From contig NZ_BLAF01000019.1 in assembly GCF_009687885.1 (NCBI RefSeq), positions 78,113 through 142,112 on the forward strand: DNA of 64,000 nt. The letters are read 5' to 3'. The stretch comes from Acrocarpospora pleiomorpha. GTDB lineage: Bacteria > Actinomycetota > Actinomycetes > Streptosporangiales > Streptosporangiaceae. A model generated the notes under the pieces. It saw nothing but the letters and a program-made list of their open reading frames with translations, did no database searches and was not told the origin of the DNA. A program made the position numbers and the translations under genes. Shown here piece after piece: positions 61,733-64,000 of this stretch (position 1 is the first letter of the stretch; the number at the start of each line of letters is the position of its first letter).

Positions 61733-62605
61733 CTAGCTGCGGATACGCCTTCCACCGTACCTGTCGAGAGCACCCTTCGTGACCCTCAGGGCGGCGTCGG
61801 AGCGCTCGAAGGTGCGCTGCGCGACGCCCACGAAGACGCAGTCGACGATGAGCAGCTGGCTGATGCGGCTGGCGAGCGCGCCCGGCCGGAAGGCGGTCTC
61901 GCGGCCCGCCGATACCAGCACGTGGGAGGCCAGATCGGCGAGCGTGGAGCGCGGGTTGTTGGTGATGGCGACGGTCGTCGCCCCCGCCTCGCGCGCGGTC
62001 CTGACCGGCTCGACCACGTCGGCCGTCTCGCCCGTGCAGCTCACCGCCACCCAGACGTCCTCCGGCCCGGCCAGCGCCGCCGCCGTCAGCGCCAGGTGCA
62101 CGTCCGCGAAGGGATGGCCGGCGACGCCGATGCGCATCAGCTTCTGCGCCATGTCCGCCGCCACCAGGCCGGACGCGCCCACGCCGACCACGCTGACCCG
62201 CCGGGCGCCGATCAGGGCGTCCACGACGGCGCCAAGGCGCTCGGGCGAGAGCTGGGCCGCCGTGTCCGCGAGCGCGTCGGACTCCGCCCGGGTCACCTTC
62301 GCGATCACCTCGGCGAGCGGGTCGCCGGGGGCCAGGTCGCCCGGCACCAGCCGGTCCCGCTCGCCCCGCGCCGCCGCTCCCGCCAGCGCCAGGCGCAGCT
62401 CGGAGTAGCCCGAGAAGCCCAGCGCGCGTGCGGTGCGCACGATCGTGGCCTGGCTCGTGCCCGAGGCCGCGCTCAGCTCGGTGATCGTGCTCCTGGCCAC
62501 CATCGCGGGATCGTCGAGGATCAGCCGGGCGATGGACCGCGCCGACGGGGTGAGCGACGGCAGCACGGCGCGCACGCCGGCCACCAGGTTCGCGGGTCCG
62601 GTCAT
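61733..62605 (-). CDS. murR: MurR/RpiR-family regulator
   Basis: 290 residues: HTH_6 domain at about 1-77 (TITELSAASGTSQATIVRTARALGFSGYSEL) and a SIS domain at about 115-255 (RRVSVVGVGASGLVAADMAQKL, VWVAVSCTGETADVVEPVRTA). RpiR-type repressors with SIS domains sense phosphosugars; MurR senses MurNAc-6-phosphate. Position between nagZ and the transporter operon supports that ligand. The start at 62605 or at 62620 is open. Confidence 0.85.
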   Translation of the reverse strand: MTGPANLVAGVRAVLPSLTPSARSIARLILDDPAMVARSTITELSAASGTSQATIVRTARALGFSGYSELRLALAGAAARGERDRLVPGDLAPGDPLAEVIAKVTRAESDALADTAAQLSPERLGAVVDALIGARRVSVVGVGASGLVAADMAQKLMRIGVAGHPFADVHLALTAAALAGPEDVWVAVSCTGETADVVEPVRTAREAGATTVAITNNPRSTLADLASHVLVSAGRETAFRPGALASRISQLLIVDCVFVGVAQRTFERSDAALRVTKGALDRYGGRRIRS

Positions 62606-62640
62606 GGGGGTTCTCCTCATCGGGGGGGATCAAGGGGGGA

Positions 62641-64000
62641 TCAGCGGGTGAGCCATCGCGCGGCGGCACGTGCCGACGCGCGGGAGTTTCCGTGGGTGGC
62701 GACGTACACGGCTCCCGCGGGCGGCCCCGGCAGGCCCGTCTCCACCACCACCGCGTCCGGCCTGATCCGGAGAGCCTCGCCGAGAAGCTCCTGGATCCAG
62801 TGGTGGCGGGCGGCGTCCCGCACGACGATCACGAGGGGCCGCTCGCGGTCACGCAGGTCGGGAAGCGGATCCCCGGCGTGCACGGCGATCCCCCGGGTTT
62901 CGGGCAGCAGTTCGGCGAGTGCTCCGGCGAGCCCGGGTGGCGTGTCGCCGTCCATCGCCTGGTGCTGCCCCGCCGACAGCTCGACGACCAGCGGAGCCCG
63001 CGCGAGCACGGGCCGCCGCGCCTGACCCGTCACCCGGAGCGCCGCGGTGGCGGCGGTCAGGCCCAAGTCGTCGTCGGGGTCGTTCGCCGCGGCGGCTCTG
63101 GCGGGCGCCTGCCCGGCGTGCCAGTCGACGAGGGCCCGCACCCGGGCCGCCGCCTCCGCCAGGCGTTCCTCGGGCAGGCGTCCCTGGCGTACGGCGGCCA
63201 CGATGGCGTCGCGGAGGCCGTACACGCTGGACCCGTCGGGCGAGGAGATGCCGGCGCAGACGGCGTCGGCCCCGGCGGCCAGGGCGCGGACGGCGATCTC
63301 GCCGGGCTCGTGGTAGGCCGCGACGGCGCGCATCTCGATCGCGTCGGTCACCACCAGGCCCTGGAACCCCAGCTCTCGCCGGAGCAGCCCGGTCAGCACC
63401 GGGCGGCTCAGCGTGGCGGGGACGTCGTCGAGCGCGGGCACGAGCAGGTGCCCGCACATGATCGCCTGTACGCCCGCCTCGATGGCGGCGCGGAACGGCG
63501 GCAGATCCCGGGCCTCGACCGTCTCCCGCGACGCGGTCACGGTGGGCAGCTCCAGGTGGGAGTCGGTCACCGTGTCGCCGTGCCCGGGAAAGTGTTTGGC
63601 GCACGCCGCCACCCCCGCGCCCTGCAGCCCGCCGATCCAGGCCGCGGTGTGCCGGGCCACCAGGCCGGGCTCCGGCCCGAAGGACCTGACGCCGATGACG
63701 GGATTGGCCGGGTTGGCGTTGACGTCGGCCACCGGCGCGTAGTCCAGCGTTATGCCCGCGGCGGCGAGCAGGCGGCCGATCCGCCGGGCCACCCTCCCGG
63801 TCACAGCCAGGTCGCCGGCGACGCCGAGCGCCCGGTTTCCCGGCCACGAGCTGCCGGTGCTGGCCTCGAGCCGGGTGACGGACCCGCCCTCCTCGTCCAC
63901 CGCGACGATGACGTCCGGGCTCTCCGCGCGGATCGCGGCCACCAGGTCCGCCGTCCGCCGCCCGTCGGCGAGGTTGCGCGCGAACAGGACGACCCCGCCG
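62641..64000 (-). CDS. nagZ: GH3 beta-N-acetylhexosaminidase (NagZ-like), 5' end outside window
   Basis: At least 450 residues; the frame runs off the window end (GGVVLFARNL is still coding), so the N-terminus and any signal peptide are unseen. The NagZ signature KHFPGHGDTVTDSH supplies the catalytic His-Asp dyad. DEEGG binds the sugar, and VVTDAIEM carries the nucleophile Asp. It removes GlcNAc from muropeptides. About 110 residues follow the barrel as a C-terminal domain (LVIVVRDAARHHWIQELLG), seen in Gram-positive NagZ and absent from the short enterobacterial form. Confidence 0.92.
   Translation of the reverse strand, partial: GGVVLFARNLADGRRTADLVAAIRAESPDVIVAVDEEGGSVTRLEASTGSSWPGNRALGVAGDLAVTGRVARRIGRLLAAAGITLDYAPVADVNANPANPVIGVRSFGPEPGLVARHTAAWIGGLQGAGVAACAKHFPGHGDTVTDSHLELPTVTASRETVEARDLPPFRAAIEAGVQAIMCGHLLVPALDDVPATLSRPVLTGLLRRELGFQGLVVTDAIEMRAVAAYHEPGEIAVRALAAGADAVCAGISSPDGSSVYGLRDAIVAAVRQGRLPEERLAEAAARVRALVDWHAGQAPARAAAANDPDDDLGLTAATAALRVTGQARRPVLARAPLVVELSAGQHQAMDGDTPPGLAGALAELLPETRGIAVHAGDPLPDLRDRERPLVIVVRDAARHHWIQELLGEALRIRPDAVVVETGLPGPPAGAVYVATHGNSRASARAAARWLTR

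Overview
The window is high-GC DNA from an actinomycete. Very high third-position GC, GTG and TTG starts, ATGA/GTGA gene overlaps, an AfsR/SARP-type regulator, an Lsr2-like protein and a family 2B encapsulin all point that way. A member of the Streptosporangiales seems likely, but that is inference. No rRNA, tRNA or CRISPR array was recognised.

Layout. 0-4.7 kb: a large SARP-type regulator facing an orphan sensor kinase. 4.8-14.7 kb: a protocatechuate/4-hydroxybenzoate catabolic operon on the minus strand (pcaI-pcaJ-pcaH-[iscB element]-pcaG-pcaB-pcaL-pobA), with a divergent tandem-IclR regulator at its head. An IscB-type RNA-guided nuclease element sits between pcaH and pcaG, the two subunit genes of one enzyme. 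14.7-35.6 kb: mostly unlinked genes: RecQ, SDR/TetR, a secreted GH18 chitinase with two near-identical FnIII modules, Tex, a DUF2278 protein, SDR/TetR, XRE/Map, a methyltransferase-DCC fusion with a membrane partner, TetR/hydrolase, Lsr2-like/PHP, MBL, EEP, Uma2 and MmcQ. 35.6-45.2 kb: an orphan PemK-like toxin, several short-period repeat arrays, a CHAP protein, DUF3152, a winged-helix (AlkZ-like) protein, LacI, MerR, CPBP and an NB-ARC/TPR regulator.

45.2-52 kb: a DUF3618 protein with a Met-rich repeat tail and a holin-X-like protein. Next comes a three-gene minus-strand operon (GT-B-like protein, unknown protein, PfkB kinase), divergent from a family 2B encapsulin shell gene. The shell gene overlaps a polyprenyl diphosphate synthase gene by one base. 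This predicts an isoprenoid-making protein nanocompartment and is the most unusual system here.

52-64 kb: a secreted HNH nuclease and a 35/36-bp minisatellite. They are followed by a long minus-strand cluster: NagZ-like GH3 (cut by the window end), MurR/RpiR regulator, peptide-type ABC importer (SBP, two permeases, two ATPases), a two-domain GNAT, MurQ and an AmiE-like serine hydrolase. Together these read as a muropeptide import and recovery pathway. It resembles the Bacillus subtilis murQ-murR-murP-amiE-nagZ operon, with the PTS replaced by an ABC transporter.
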